Assembly: GCF_000702445.1 (NCBI RefSeq)
Contig: NZ_JNIF01000003.1
Span: 496,001-560,000 of the forward strand
DNA length: 64,000 bases
Direction: 5' to 3'
Source of the DNA: Bryobacter aggregatus MPL3
GTDB lineage: Bacteria; Acidobacteriota; Terriglobia; Bryobacterales; Bryobacteraceae
The first letter of the stretch is position 1, and each line of letters starts with the position of its first letter. A program made the translations under genes and the position numbers. Under the pieces are notes generated by a model. The model was not told the DNA's origin, ran no database searches, and saw nothing but the letters and a program-made list of their open reading frames with translations. This document shows, piece after piece, positions 26,072-35,513 of the stretch.

Positions 26072-26691
26072 GTGTTGTCGCTCCGACGATGATAATGCAG
26101 ACGGTCATGCAGCCGTCCTGGACGTCCCTGCCAGAACTCAAACTCGATCGGCCGCAACAGATAACCACCCCAAAATGGAGGCATCGGCACAAGCTGATCG
26201 ACGAACTCCTGTTCATAATGACGCCGCGCAGCCTCAAGAGTTTCCCGGCCGGCAATCACTTGCGATTGTGCGCTCGCCCAGGCCCCAATTTGGCTGGCTC
26301 GCGGCCGTTGGGTAAAATACGCTGCGCTTTCTGACGTTGATAGCTTCTCCACGGTCCCTGCGGCCCGCACCTGCCGCTCGAATTCTTTCCAATGAAAGCA
26401 GAGCGCCGCCTGGGGATTTTCGGCCAATTCCCTGCCCTTGCGGCTCTCGTAGTTCGTAAAAAAACAAAAGCCGCGCGCATCGAGGGCCTTCAGCAATACG
26501 ATCCGGACATCCGGTACGCCAGCCGCCGATGCGGTGGCCAGACTCATCGCATTCGCCTCAAGCACTCCCTGCGCCAGCACTTCGTCGAACCAGCGGTGGA
26601 ACTGCGCAATCGGGTCCCCCAACGCCTCGCTTTCAAGCAATCCCCCCTGCCGATAGTTCTCCCGCAACTCTGCGTATCGATTTGCTCCCAA
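26044..26691 (-). CDS. pdxH: Pyridoxamine 5'-phosphate oxidase
   Basis: The 215-residue FMN enzyme oxidises pyridoxine/pyridoxamine phosphate to PLP. Diagnostic stretches include AMSLATASAAGVPDVRIVLLK, GFCFFTNYESRKG, ALCFHWKEFERQVR and the C-terminal EFEFWQGRPGRLHDR...W.IQRLSP. Length and ends match PdxH. It is the first gene of a two-gene unit with lolA and is divergent from the PpiD-like gene. Confidence 0.95.
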   Translation of the reverse strand: MGANRYAELRENYRQGGLLESEALGDPIAQFHRWFDEVLAQGVLEANAMSLATASAAGVPDVRIVLLKALDARGFCFFTNYESRKGRELAENPQAALCFHWKEFERQVRAAGTVEKLSTSESAAYFTQRPRASQIGAWASAQSQVIAGRETLEAARRHYEQEFVDQLVPMPPFWGGYLLRPIEFEFWQGRPGRLHDRLHYHRRSDNTWQIQRLSP

Positions 26692-26743
26692 ACTACTCCC
26701 CTTCTCCGTCTACCCTTTTGAGGTGCGCGCCGCTCTGATTCGC

Positions 26744-26749
26744 TATAAT
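26744..26749 (+). promoter_or_regulatory. -10 box (TATAAT) before the PpiD-like gene
   Basis: A perfect TATAAT lies 74 bases before the ATG in the divergent pdxH/ppiD region. No convincing -35 at 16-18 bases is visible, so this is only a probable promoter. Confidence 0.4.
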
Positions 26750-26822
26750 TTTAGGTGCATTTGCCAGTAGCGGCAAGCTAGCGGCATTCTCCCGCCAAAT
26801 CGTACTTAGTTCAGGAGTCTTC

Positions 26823-28760
26823 ATGTTTGATCTGTTCCGGCGCAAAGATACTAATTTGCGTATTGTCCTTGGAGTCCTGCTCGGGCTCGTAGCCCTATCC
26901 ATGGTCGTCACCCTCATCCCGGGCTTCGGCTCCGGTGGCTTCGGGGGGCAGACTGGGGAAGAAACAGTTGCCAAGGTCTGCGGAGAAGCGGTGACCGGCC
27001 GGGAAGTCCGACTGAAGATGCAGCAGATGCTAAACAGGCAATCGCTGCCGCCCGAGAGCGCTGCCATTTTCATTCCGCAGTTCGTCGATCAGTATGTTGC
27101 CGTCAAGGGTGTTGCCTGCTACGCCGGAGAAGCCGGTATGGGGACATCCGATCAGGATGTTGCGCTCAAAATTCAGAAGGATGTTCCGGCCCTTTGGCAG
27201 GATGGCAAGTTTGTCGGCCGCCAGATGTACGAGCAGATGCTGAAGCAGACGGGCCTGACAGTAGCCCAGTTTGAAGACAGCATGAAGAAGGACATCGAGA
27301 CCCAGCGCCTCCGTACGCTGATTCTGATGAGCGCCGTCGCTACGCCCAAAGAAGTGGAAGATGCCTACCGCGACGCTGAAGAGAAGATCAAGGTCGAATA
27401 CACGGTGCTCGACCCGATGGAAATCGGCAAGACAATCTCGATCACGGAAGCCGACGTCCAGGCTGAATTCGACAAGAACAAGGCCTCTTACACGGTTCCG
27501 GAATCCCGTGTTGTCACCCTGTACAATATCGATACGGCCAAGGTGATGGCCTCGATGGAAGTCACGGAAGACGAGGTCCGGCGTGCCTATAACGAGAACC
27601 TCGAGAACTTCCGGATGCCGGAGCGCTCGCACGTCCGTCATATCCTGTTCAAAACCAAAGAAAAACCAGAGGCCGAAGACGCCAAAATGAAGGCGCTCGC
27701 TATCAAGGTATCTGGAGAACTGAAAGCCGGCGCCAAGTTTGAAGACCTCGCCAAGAAGTACAGCGAAGATCCTGGATCCAAGGACAATGGTGGCGACATT
27801 GGCTTCATCACCCGCGGGCAAACAGTCAAAGGCTTTGACGACTACGCCTTCGTCGGTCCTCTGAAAACCATCAGCGCCCCGATCAAGACCGAGTTTGGCT
27901 ACCACATCATTGAAGTTCTGGAACGTCAACCGGCAGGCCTGCGCACCTTTGAGGAGATCAAGGCTCCCCTCACCGCCGACATTCTGCGCCAGAAGAGCAG
28001 CGCCGGCGTTGGCAAGTTTGCCGACGACCTCCACAGCGACCTCGAGAAGAACCCAAAGCGCGCGAACGAAACCATGGCGAAGTTCAACATTCCCGCCGTC
28101 AAGTTTGAATACAAAAGTTCGGACATGCCCCTCGGAAATATAGGCGCCAAGCCGGAAGTTTTTTCAGCCGTAAGCACTCTGAAGGTCGGCGAATTCACAC
28201 ATCCCATCACCATCGACGCCAATCGGATCATCATCCTCTCGGTCGATCAGGTGATCCCGAAGCGCCCAGCCACCCTCGCTGAAGTTCATAACGTCATCAT
28301 GGCGAACCTTCGCATTGCGGCCTCCAACAAGAAGGTTAGCGATCTCCGCAATCGTGGAACAGAGCTCATGAAGACCGCCGATGGCGATCTCGCCAAGATC
28401 GCAAAGGAATTCGGTACCCCTGTGAAATCCACTCAGGAATTCAACCGTCAGGGTTTTGCCGATGGTCTCGGCCCAGCCTCGACGCTGGCAGAAGCCTTCC
28501 AGAAGAAGACCGGAGAATTGCTGGGCCCAATCTCGGTGGACAGCAAGTTCTTCTTTGTCAAAGTCATCGAACACAAGCCCGCTGACATGAATCTCTTCCC
28601 GCCGCGCCGCGCTGAGTTCGTCAACATCGTCAAGAACCGCAAGGCCGCCGAGCGTGCCGATATTTTTGAAGAAACTCTGGTCAAGCGCATGATTAGCGAC
28701 GGTCAGATCAAAATCGACGAAGCAGCAAAGAAACGGATCGCGCAGAGCTACAGCAACTGA
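26823..28760 (+). CDS. PpiD-like membrane-anchored peptidyl-prolyl isomerase/foldase
   Basis: The 645-residue protein has a cytoplasmic basic start (FDLFRRKDTNLR), one membrane anchor (~14-35), SurA_N-type helical parts (VDQYVAVKGVACYAGE and further), and a parvulin domain at ~266-375 (ERSHVRHILFKTKEK, FEDLAKKYSEDPGSKDNGGDIGFI, FGYHIIEVLERQ). A second, degenerate parvulin-like part and a C-terminal helical end follow. This is PpiD architecture; PpiD sits at the SecYEG exit and helps outer-membrane protein folding. The stop overlaps the dedA ATG (TGATGG). Confidence 0.87.
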   Translation: MFDLFRRKDTNLRIVLGVLLGLVALSMVVTLIPGFGSGGFGGQTGEETVAKVCGEAVTGREVRLKMQQMLNRQSLPPESAAIFIPQFVDQYVAVKGVACYAGEAGMGTSDQDVALKIQKDVPALWQDGKFVGRQMYEQMLKQTGLTVAQFEDSMKKDIETQRLRTLILMSAVATPKEVEDAYRDAEEKIKVEYTVLDPMEIGKTISITEADVQAEFDKNKASYTVPESRVVTLYNIDTAKVMASMEVTEDEVRRAYNENLENFRMPERSHVRHILFKTKEKPEAEDAKMKALAIKVSGELKAGAKFEDLAKKYSEDPGSKDNGGDIGFITRGQTVKGFDDYAFVGPLKTISAPIKTEFGYHIIEVLERQPAGLRTFEEIKAPLTADILRQKSSAGVGKFADDLHSDLEKNPKRANETMAKFNIPAVKFEYKSSDMPLGNIGAKPEVFSAVSTLKVGEFTHPITIDANRIIILSVDQVIPKRPATLAEVHNVIMANLRIAASNKKVSDLRNRGTELMKTADGDLAKIAKEFGTPVKSTQEFNRQGFADGLGPASTLAEAFQKKTGELLGPISVDSKFFFVKVIEHKPADMNLFPPRRAEFVNIVKNRKAAERADIFEETLVKRMISDGQIKIDEAAKKRIAQSYSN

Positions 28761-29410
28761 TGGACTCCATTCAGCAGTTGATTGAGCTGATCAAGACCCT
28801 GATCAGTGCCGAGAAGTTGCGTGCTCTCTTTGAGAGCACGCTCACCGGATGGCCTGGCTACCTGGCCCTCTTCGCGATCATCTTCTCGGAGACCGGACTG
28901 CTTATCGGGCTCTTTCTCCCCGGCGATAGTCTCTTGTTCATCGTTGGTGTGCTCTGTGGAGCCGAAAAGCTCGACTACCTGCTTGTCAATAGCTTGTTGA
29001 TCGTCGCGGCCATCGTGGGCGATGCGACAGGCTACTATCTGGGGCATCAGGCTGGAAAGGCCGTCTACAGCTGGCCCGACGGCCGCCTCTTTAAGCGAAA
29101 GTACCTCCAGCAGACGGAAGCCTTCTACCAGAAGCACGGCGGAAAGACGATCATCTACGCTCGTTTTGTCCCCATCATCCGCACCTTTGCGCCTTTTGTG
29201 GCGGGAGTGGGCCGAATGAGCTACCGCCGCTTTCTCTCCTTCAACATCTTTGGTGGCATCGGCTGGGTTCTGCTCTTCACCACGATGGGCTATCTGCTCG
29301 GTGGAATTCCGATCATCCAGAAGTACTTCGACAAGGTCATTTTGCTGATTCTTGTCCTCTCCGTTCTCCCAGTTGCCTTTGAGACGTGGAAAGCTCGTAC
29401 GGCTAGCTGA
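28760..29410 (+). CDS. DedA/SNARE-associated family membrane protein
   Basis: The 216-residue protein has 5-6 hydrophobic segments with DedA landmarks: FSETGLLIGLFLPGDSLLF (E and PGD motif) and ARFVPIIRTFAPFVAGVGRMSYRRF (arginine motif), then GGIGWV. DedA proteins are implicated in undecaprenyl-phosphate or phospholipid flipping. The gene is coupled to ppiD and overlaps the convergent ABC ATPase gene by 8 bases. Confidence 0.92.
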   Translation: MDSIQQLIELIKTLISAEKLRALFESTLTGWPGYLALFAIIFSETGLLIGLFLPGDSLLFIVGVLCGAEKLDYLLVNSLLIVAAIVGDATGYYLGHQAGKAVYSWPDGRLFKRKYLQQTEAFYQKHGGKTIIYARFVPIIRTFAPFVAGVGRMSYRRFLSFNIFGGIGWVLLFTTMGYLLGGIPIIQKYFDKVILLILVLSVLPVAFETWKARTAS

Positions 29411-30155
29411 TCCGGTCCAGCTTTAAAAACTCCTGGATCAGCTCGTCGTTACATTCCTCAAGCCCTTCGACGGGACCGAAATAAGCAACCTTTCCCTCGC
29501 TCAGAAACACGACTTTGTCGGCCACCGTACGCATTAACTCGAGGTCGTGAGTCACCACAACGCTCGTCAGGCGCAACTGCATTTTCAGCCGCAACATTAA
29601 CATCGCGAGATGATGCGCCATGATCGGATCCACCATCGTTGTCGGTTCGTCGTAGAGAACGCATTCCGGCTGCGCGGCAAGCGCCCGTGCAATCGCCACA
29701 GCACGGCGATGTCCGGTAGAAAGATCGGCCGGATAGGAATCCTTATATGGCAGCAGTTCCACCATGTCGAGGAGACCGTCCACCACATCCTCTTTGTTTT
29801 GCATGTCGTAGTCGTCGCGCAACTCGAGCGAAAACAGAATATTCTCGCCAACAGTCAGGGAATCAAAAAGGGCCCCCGACTGGAACACCATCGTGACCTT
29901 CTTCCGTACTTTGCGCAATTCTGCTTCATCAAAGAAGGTAATATCCCGATTCCCGACAATGACACGCCCTTCGTCGGGTTTGAGAAAGCCCATGATCGTT
30001 GCCAAGCTGACGGACTTGCCCACACCGCTGCGTCCGATAATGGCGACCGTTTCTCCTGCAGGAACATAAAAATTTGTGTCGACTAAAATCGGCCGATCGA
30101 ACGTCTTAAAAACGTGCCGGAACTCAATGTAGTAGGGGAAGCCTTCAACGCTCAA
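29403..30155 (-). CDS. MlaF-like ABC transporter ATP-binding protein
   Basis: The 250-residue ATPase has Walker A GRSGVGKS (41-48), Walker B CVLYDEPTTMVDP and switch His in VVTHDLEL. The signature is LSTGHRRAVAIARAL, with Thr-Gly-His where MlaF usually has Gly-Gly-Met. The Mla-type sequence MVFQSGALFDSLTVGENILF supports a phospholipid/lipid ABC importer of the MlaFEDB type. The frame begins with TTG at 30155 (AAGGA ten bases upstream); no ATG is available. No permease or MCE gene is adjacent, so its partners are elsewhere. It overlaps mobA by 11 bases. Confidence 0.87.
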   Translation of the reverse strand: MSVEGFPYYIEFRHVFKTFDRPILVDTNFYVPAGETVAIIGRSGVGKSVSLATIMGFLKPDEGRVIVGNRDITFFDEAELRKVRKKVTMVFQSGALFDSLTVGENILFSLELRDDYDMQNKEDVVDGLLDMVELLPYKDSYPADLSTGHRRAVAIARALAAQPECVLYDEPTTMVDPIMAHHLAMLMLRLKMQLRLTSVVVTHDLELMRTVADKVVFLSEGKVAYFGPVEGLEECNDELIQEFLKLDRIS

Positions 30156-30750
30156 AATTCGCTTTTCCTTCGCTTGGATATCCAGGCAAGTCTTCGGGAC
30201 GATTCCAGTTTGCCAAGATTTGCGGGTCTGGGGGAATGAGTTTTTTCGCGTTCAGAGGCTCTAAGAGATCACGGAGCCGGAAATTTCCTGCATCCAGCGC
30301 GCCCTGCACCTCAGAAAGAGCACTCCGCCGCCACAGAGCCAACAGCGGATTCTCGCCCGTACAAATGCAGCGGACTGTCGCCTCACTGGCAAGTGCCACC
30401 TCGATCATCGTAGTGAGCCACTCCGCAGTGACAAAGGGCATGTCGCAAGCGAGGATGAGATTCCATTCGCAATCGGAATCGAGGAGCGCTGTTTCAATTC
30501 CCGCTAGCGGTCCGCAGCCCATCCGGCGGTCTTCGAGCCCTGGCAAACCGAATTGTTCGTACCGTCCGGCTGGGGCCAAAAGCCGCGGATCTGCCACCAC
30601 GGAAGCCAGTACTTTCGCCAGATGCAGCAGCAGCGGTTGCCCTTCAAATGGCAGGACGGCCTTGTCGGTCCCCATGCGCCGGCTGGCTCCTCCGGCAAGC
30701 AAATACGCTCGCACATCGCGGTACGGAATGAAGGCTGGAGAGTAATTCAT
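30145..30750 (-). CDS. mobA: Molybdenum cofactor guanylyltransferase
   Basis: The 201-residue protein has the MobA nucleotide-binding start VRAYLLAGGASRRMGTDKA, then LEDRRMGCGPLAGIETAL and LILACDMPFVTAEWL. It attaches GMP to molybdopterin to give the MGD cofactor, implying bis-MGD enzymes elsewhere in the genome. It is the first gene of a unit with the MlaF-like ATPase; there is no known functional link between the two. Confidence 0.9.
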   Translation of the reverse strand: MNYSPAFIPYRDVRAYLLAGGASRRMGTDKAVLPFEGQPLLLHLAKVLASVVADPRLLAPAGRYEQFGLPGLEDRRMGCGPLAGIETALLDSDCEWNLILACDMPFVTAEWLTTMIEVALASEATVRCICTGENPLLALWRRSALSEVQGALDAGNFRLRDLLEPLNAKKLIPPDPQILANWNRPEDLPGYPSEGKANFER

Positions 30751-30791
30751 TGATTCAAAAAGAGTTTTTGGTTATGATGAGGAGGAATAAA

Positions 30792-31490
30792 ATGAGCCGC
30801 TTTTGTTTCAGCGTAGCGTGCTTTTGCCTTGCGGGTCTTCCCGGCTGGGGAGTGGACGCAGCGGCGATTCGTACTATAGTACGCGTAGATCGCGGAAGCG
30901 GCCGTTTGGTTCGTTCCCAAGTGATCCTGCCGAAGGAAGTGCCCTCGCTCGAAGCCTTCACACAATCCTCCGCGGCCACCCGTCCCGCCAAGCCGGTTGC
31001 AACTGGCCGGGCTGACTTTGACGAGTTCGTCGAGCAAAGCGCCGCCAATCACGGCGTGGACCCCTTACTCGTGAAAAGCGTCCTCCAGGTGGAGAGTAAT
31101 TACAACCAATACGCACTCTCTCCCAAGGGAGCCATGGGTCTCATGCAACTGATGCCGGCCACTGCAAAGCAATTGGGCGTGCTCAATGCCTTCGATGCCC
31201 GTCAGAATATCGAGGGAGGCGTCAAGTTTCTCCGTTATCTCAAAACCAAGTTCGATGATGATCGCCTGGTGCTCGCCGCTTACAACGCGGGAGAAGCAGC
31301 CGTCAAAAAGCATGGATGGATCCCTCCCTACCCGGAGACGATCGATTATGTCTATAAGGTCGGCAAGAAGTACGGCGATTCCAAGAAATTACAAGCTCCA
31401 GCGGTTGCTGCTCAGCCCGTTGAGAAGCCTCAGCCCAAAATTCAGCAGGTCATCGATGCCGATGGCCGGATCCACCTTCATATCCCTTAG
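30792..31490 (+). CDS. Exported lytic transglycosylase (SLT domain)
   Basis: A perfect AGGAGG (30780-30785) six bases before the ATG fixes the start. A signal peptide (SRFCFSVACFCLAGLPGWG) and ~45 residues of beta-like sequence precede an SLT domain with catalytic E101 in LQVESNYNQYALSP, followed by GAMGLMQLMPATA and LVLAAYNAGEAAV. It is a second, separate family member besides the one heading the secretion operon. The C-terminus ends in a short VIDADGRIHLHIP tail. It precedes the AMIN-amidase by 6 bases, forming a peptidoglycan-hydrolase pair. Confidence 0.92.
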   Translation: MSRFCFSVACFCLAGLPGWGVDAAAIRTIVRVDRGSGRLVRSQVILPKEVPSLEAFTQSSAATRPAKPVATGRADFDEFVEQSAANHGVDPLLVKSVLQVESNYNQYALSPKGAMGLMQLMPATAKQLGVLNAFDARQNIEGGVKFLRYLKTKFDDDRLVLAAYNAGEAAVKKHGWIPPYPETIDYVYKVGKKYGDSKKLQAPAVAAQPVEKPQPKIQQVIDADGRIHLHIP

Positions 31491-31496
31491 GAAGCA

Positions 31497-32933
31497 ATGC
31501 CGCGGACCCAAGCTACCATCCAAACTCTTGCAGCGCTGCTCCTCTGCGTGGCCGGGAATGCGCAGGAGAAGGCAAAATCCAAGCTTGGCAGCGTCACCGC
31601 AATTCAGATTGCCAGCCTTGACCAGCTCACCCGCGTGACGATCGCGGTCAATGGGGTCATTGACATCAAATCCGACCGCATCGAAAACCCCAGCCGCGTC
31701 TTCATTGACTTCCGCGATACGGTTCCGATGCTTTCCGGAAAGTCGGATCGCACCATCCAGACCGTCTCGACCAACGACAAGCTGCTGAAGCAGATCCGTG
31801 TGGCCGAGAATCAGAAAGGCGTCACCCGCCTGGTCTTCGATCTCCTCCGTTCTGATATCGAGTATCGAACCATCGTGGCCAAGGACCCCAACCGGCTCGT
31901 CGTCGAGCTGCGCAGCGCGCACAAAGAATCGGGCCTGCGCAATCCTCTGGCCGATGCCCCGCCTCCTGTCCCAACCGTACTGGCCCGGAACGTCGCAACG
32001 CCTTACCGGGGTGGCTTCCGCATGCCCGATCCGCCGTTGCTTAGCACCGCCGCCTTTCGGCTCCCGCGCGTCGAAACCTCCCAGCTTCCCTATCGCGTCA
32101 CCGGAATCCAGACGCTCGAATTGAAGGGTGCGATGCCGGCCAAAACCGCCTCCCGCCCTATCTCACCCGCCATCGCCGCCACACGCACCAGTTCTGGCAA
32201 GCAGTCGCTGACACGGGTGCTGGGACTGAAGATCGGCAAAGTGGTGATCGATGCAGGCCATGGCGGCCACGATGTCGGCAGTATCGGGATCACCGGTCTG
32301 CTTGAAAAAGATGTCGTCCTGGACGTGGCCAAGCGGCTGGGAACCCTCATCGAAGATGGCCTAGGCAGCGAAGTGATCTACACCCGCAAGGACGATACCT
32401 TTATCGTTCTCGACCAGCGTCCCATCATTGCCAACCAGAACCATGCCGATCTGTTTATCTCGATCCATGCCAACTCTTCGCCCGCCAAGGCGGCCACCGG
32501 CGTCGAGACTTACTATCTGAACTTCACCTCCTCGCCGGAAGCGCTCGAAGTCGCAGCGCGTGAGAATGCATCCAGCGGACGAGGCGTCTCCGATCTTGGG
32601 GATCTGATCAAGAAGATTGCATTGAAAGAAAAGATCGATGAGTCACGCGAATTCGCCAGCAAAGTACAAAGTTCTTTACAAGCCGGTTCCGCAAAAGCGG
32701 GGATTGTCTCGAAAGACCGCGGCGTACGCAAGGCCCCATTTATCGTTTTAATTGGCGCACAAATGCCAAGCGTTCTGAGTGAAATTGGCTTCTTGAGTAA
32801 CCCGAAAGAAGAAGCCTTACTGCGCAAACCCGAGTACCGGCAGAAGATTGCGGAATCGATCTACCGCGGCCTCTCCCAGTATGCGGGAACGCTCAGCCAC
32901 TTCACCGTTGCGCAAAACGCCGGCCAACACTAA
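31497..32933 (+). CDS. N-acetylmuramoyl-L-alanine amidase with AMIN domain
   Basis: The 478-residue exported protein has a signal peptide (IQTLAALLLCVAGNAQ), an AMIN domain (~30-140; VTAIQIASLDQLTRVTIAVNG and LVFDLLRSDIEYRTI) that targets septal peptidoglycan or the secretin, a ~100-residue linker, and an Amidase_3 domain. Zinc ligands are visible in IDAGHGGHD (H255), the following Glu region, and SIHANSS; the catalytic Glu is in LSEIGFLSN. It removes stem peptides during daughter-cell separation (AmiC type). The stop shares CTAA with the GGDEF gene. Confidence 0.93.
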   Translation: MPRTQATIQTLAALLLCVAGNAQEKAKSKLGSVTAIQIASLDQLTRVTIAVNGVIDIKSDRIENPSRVFIDFRDTVPMLSGKSDRTIQTVSTNDKLLKQIRVAENQKGVTRLVFDLLRSDIEYRTIVAKDPNRLVVELRSAHKESGLRNPLADAPPPVPTVLARNVATPYRGGFRMPDPPLLSTAAFRLPRVETSQLPYRVTGIQTLELKGAMPAKTASRPISPAIAATRTSSGKQSLTRVLGLKIGKVVIDAGHGGHDVGSIGITGLLEKDVVLDVAKRLGTLIEDGLGSEVIYTRKDDTFIVLDQRPIIANQNHADLFISIHANSSPAKAATGVETYYLNFTSSPEALEVAARENASSGRGVSDLGDLIKKIALKEKIDESREFASKVQSSLQAGSAKAGIVSKDRGVRKAPFIVLIGAQMPSVLSEIGFLSNPKEEALLRKPEYRQKIAESIYRGLSQYAGTLSHFTVAQNAGQH

Positions 32934-33886
32934 ACCCCCGCCGGAGCCCCAGCCTCACTACTCAGAGATCGAAATACGATCCGGTTGCGCCCGGCGCGCT
33001 TTGCCTCATAGAGACACTCATCCGCCACGCGCAATAAGGATTCAGGGGTTGCCCGGATCCCTGGGAGCGCAGTCGTGCTGCCAAAACTTGCGGTCAAGGC
33101 AAGCGAAGTATCGGGATGCGCATCTTCAGAGATCGGCATCGGCTCGCTTGCCAAGGCACGGCGAATGCGATCTGACTGGCTCCGCGTGCAGGCCTCATCA
33201 CAGCCCGGCAGGATAATGAGAAACTCCTCACCCCCATAGCGCCCAATCGAGTCATAAGACCGGATTGAAGCTTTAATGCGTCTGGCAGCCTCGGTTAAAA
33301 CGGTATCTCCCGCAATATGCCCATAGGTATCATTCACCGACTTAAAAAAATCAATATCGAGCAGGGCGACACCAATCGGCATTTGATCGCGCTCTCCGCG
33401 CCGTAATTCCCGCTCGAGCACCTCGAAAATAGAATGCCTGTTATAAACCTTTGTCAGCGCATCGTGGGTTGCCTGGTCGCGCAATTTTGCTTGTGTTTCA
33501 AGCAGTTCCGCCTGGAGTTCCACAATGCGTCTCCCCGCACGCAACCGTACCTGCAACTCATGATGATTAAAGGGCTTAGTAATATAGTCGTCGGCGCCGG
33601 CATCCATGCCTTCAATCAGGTCTTCCCGCTGATTCTTGCTCGTAAGCAGAAGCATATAGGTGTAGGTCTCGCGCTGCTGTTGGCGCACGAGTTTACACAC
33701 CTCCGGCCCGGTGAGCAGAGGCATCACCCAATCTAGAATCGCAAGTTGCGGAGCGCCTTCTTTTTGAAGAAGATCCCAAGCCTCTTTTCCGTCACAAGCA
33801 ACGATTGGCTCGTAACCCCATTTCTTCACAGTGGCTTCCAACATATGCCGACTGACTAGGCTGTCATCGGCAATGAGTACCTTCAT
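32930..33886 (-). CDS. Response regulator with GGDEF diguanylate cyclase domain
   Basis: The 318-residue protein has a receiver domain at 1-120 with the acidic pair IADD (7-8), phosphoacceptor D52 in AILDWVMP and Lys in DDYITKPF. A linker helix and a GGDEF domain follow, with the active-site GGEEF in GRYGGEEFLIIL and an RxxD inhibitory site (RSYD) five residues before it. It should make cyclic di-GMP when phosphorylated and be product-inhibited. No histidine kinase is adjacent. The 124-base gap upstream separates it from a divergent gene. Confidence 0.95.
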   Translation of the reverse strand: MKVLIADDSLVSRHMLEATVKKWGYEPIVACDGKEAWDLLQKEGAPQLAILDWVMPLLTGPEVCKLVRQQQRETYTYMLLLTSKNQREDLIEGMDAGADDYITKPFNHHELQVRLRAGRRIVELQAELLETQAKLRDQATHDALTKVYNRHSIFEVLERELRRGERDQMPIGVALLDIDFFKSVNDTYGHIAGDTVLTEAARRIKASIRSYDSIGRYGGEEFLIILPGCDEACTRSQSDRIRRALASEPMPISEDAHPDTSLALTASFGSTTALPGIRATPESLLRVADECLYEAKRAGRNRIVFRSLSSEAGAPAGV

Positions 33887-34010
33887 CCCTAATCTTTTCC
33901 TTGTTGCTTACCAACGACCAGTAAACCTACTCTCTCTATTGTTCGTCTTCTCAAGGCTGGATGCAAGTGTCTCAACGGCAACAGTCTTCGCTAGAAATCT
34001 TTGAAATTTA

Positions 34011-35513
34011 ATGTATCTTGATCATGTGCTGAGAATCTATCTTTTGCTGGTCTCTTTCCAATTGGGCGCTACAGTTCTCCAATTGCCGTCGTTTCCGCAA
34101 GTTCGGGTACAACAGTTTCCACAAGCAAACGTGGTGCCTGCAACCAAGGCAGACTTTCTTGCCTCGGATTCCTCGGTTTGGAAGATCGCAGTGCGCGGAG
34201 TGACCCGGAACGGCCGGCTTTTTCACAGCAAACGGTTTCTGCCTTGCGACCAAGTACATCAGATCTCGGAACCGCAACCAGGGAGAATTCGAGTTCATAC
34301 CAGTTGCGGCGATAGCGAGATTTGGTTTGAGAATCAGACACTCGAAGCCAAGGCCCGTCACTACCAAGGAATTGCGGGCCGTCACGATCGGTATGGCTTC
34401 ATCGCCGATTCCCCGAAGGGCAAACCGACATCCAGCGACAACGACGGCCTCTGGACCGCCATGTACGCCGCAGCCAACCTCTTCGAGTATCGAAGCACAG
34501 GTAGCAACGAAGCACTGCGCCGCGCGGAGAGAGCCATTCGCGCCATCCTCTTTCTTGAAAAGATTACCGGCGTGCCTGGTTATCCGGCACGCACCTATGT
34601 CAGAACTGAAGACCCGAAGCCGAAAGACGGTGTCTGGTATCCCAGCGCGGACGGCAAATACCAGTGGAAGTCCGACACCAGTTCCGATGAGATTGTCGGC
34701 CACTTTCTCATCTTCTCCATTGGCTGGGATCTCCTCCCTCCCGGTCCGTTGCGCAGTGAGCTACAAGCCACCTGCCGCCGGATGATTGATTTCATACTCA
34801 AAAATCATTACTACCTCATTGACCGCAATGGGAAGCCAACTCGTTGGGGTAAGTGGTCCCCCGACTATTTCAATGGCGAGGGCCGCAGCGATTCGCCACT
34901 CAATGCCATCGAGTTGTTGAGTTTTCTCACCACGGCCGGACATGTCACGGGCGATGCCCGTTATGATCGCGAGTTGAAAAAGGTCGCCGAGGACCTCGGC
35001 TATCTCAAAATCGCAGGAGAACTCAAGACCCGGAGCGTCGAAATCAACTATTCCGATGAAGAACTCGCCATGCTCAGCTTCTACCCGCTCCTACTCCATG
35101 GCAAGAATCCGACTTACAATACAGCCATTCGCAGAGCACTGGACGATTGGTTCGAGAATATCCGTCGCGAAAAGAATCCGCTCTGGAACACAATTTACGA
35201 GATCGTCCGAGGTGAAAACAAAACGCTCCGGCAGGAATCGATTGCCACGCTCCAGCGCCTGCCGCTTGACCTCACCACGTGGACTGTCGAAAACAGTTGG
35301 CGCAAGGATCTACCGCTCGAGGCAAAGTTAGACCGCTTCGATAAAAAACAGACCACCCAGTGGATTCCGCCCGATGAGCGACAGGTGATCAAGTGGAATG
35401 GAAATCCTTTTGTGCTCGACGGCGGCGATGGAGGCCAGTCAGAGGACGACGGAACGATCTTCTTGCTTCCCTACTGGATGGGCCGCTATCACAAGCTCTG
35501 GGAGGAGCGCTGA
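34011..35513 (+). CDS. Secreted protein, helical-barrel-like, function unknown
   Basis: An N-terminal hydrophobic segment (LRIYLLLVSFQLGATVL) looks like a signal peptide. The 500-residue mature protein has repeated helix pairs suggestive of an alpha/alpha toroid: LWTAMYAAANLFEYRSTGS, ALRRAERAIRAILFLEKITG, FLIFSIGWDLL, LNAIELLSFLTTAGHVTGD and ELAMLSFYPLL. An early segment with two cysteines (LPCDQVHQ and HTSCGDSE) may form a disulfide. Conserved-looking acids occur in SDNDGLW and GEGRSDSPL. A glycan-active enzyme is possible but there is no motif to prove it. It overlaps the convergent gene by 25 bases. Confidence 0.65.
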   Translation: MYLDHVLRIYLLLVSFQLGATVLQLPSFPQVRVQQFPQANVVPATKADFLASDSSVWKIAVRGVTRNGRLFHSKRFLPCDQVHQISEPQPGRIRVHTSCGDSEIWFENQTLEAKARHYQGIAGRHDRYGFIADSPKGKPTSSDNDGLWTAMYAAANLFEYRSTGSNEALRRAERAIRAILFLEKITGVPGYPARTYVRTEDPKPKDGVWYPSADGKYQWKSDTSSDEIVGHFLIFSIGWDLLPPGPLRSELQATCRRMIDFILKNHYYLIDRNGKPTRWGKWSPDYFNGEGRSDSPLNAIELLSFLTTAGHVTGDARYDRELKKVAEDLGYLKIAGELKTRSVEINYSDEELAMLSFYPLLLHGKNPTYNTAIRRALDDWFENIRREKNPLWNTIYEIVRGENKTLRQESIATLQRLPLDLTTWTVENSWRKDLPLEAKLDRFDKKQTTQWIPPDERQVIKWNGNPFVLDGGDGGQSEDDGTIFLLPYWMGRYHKLWEER

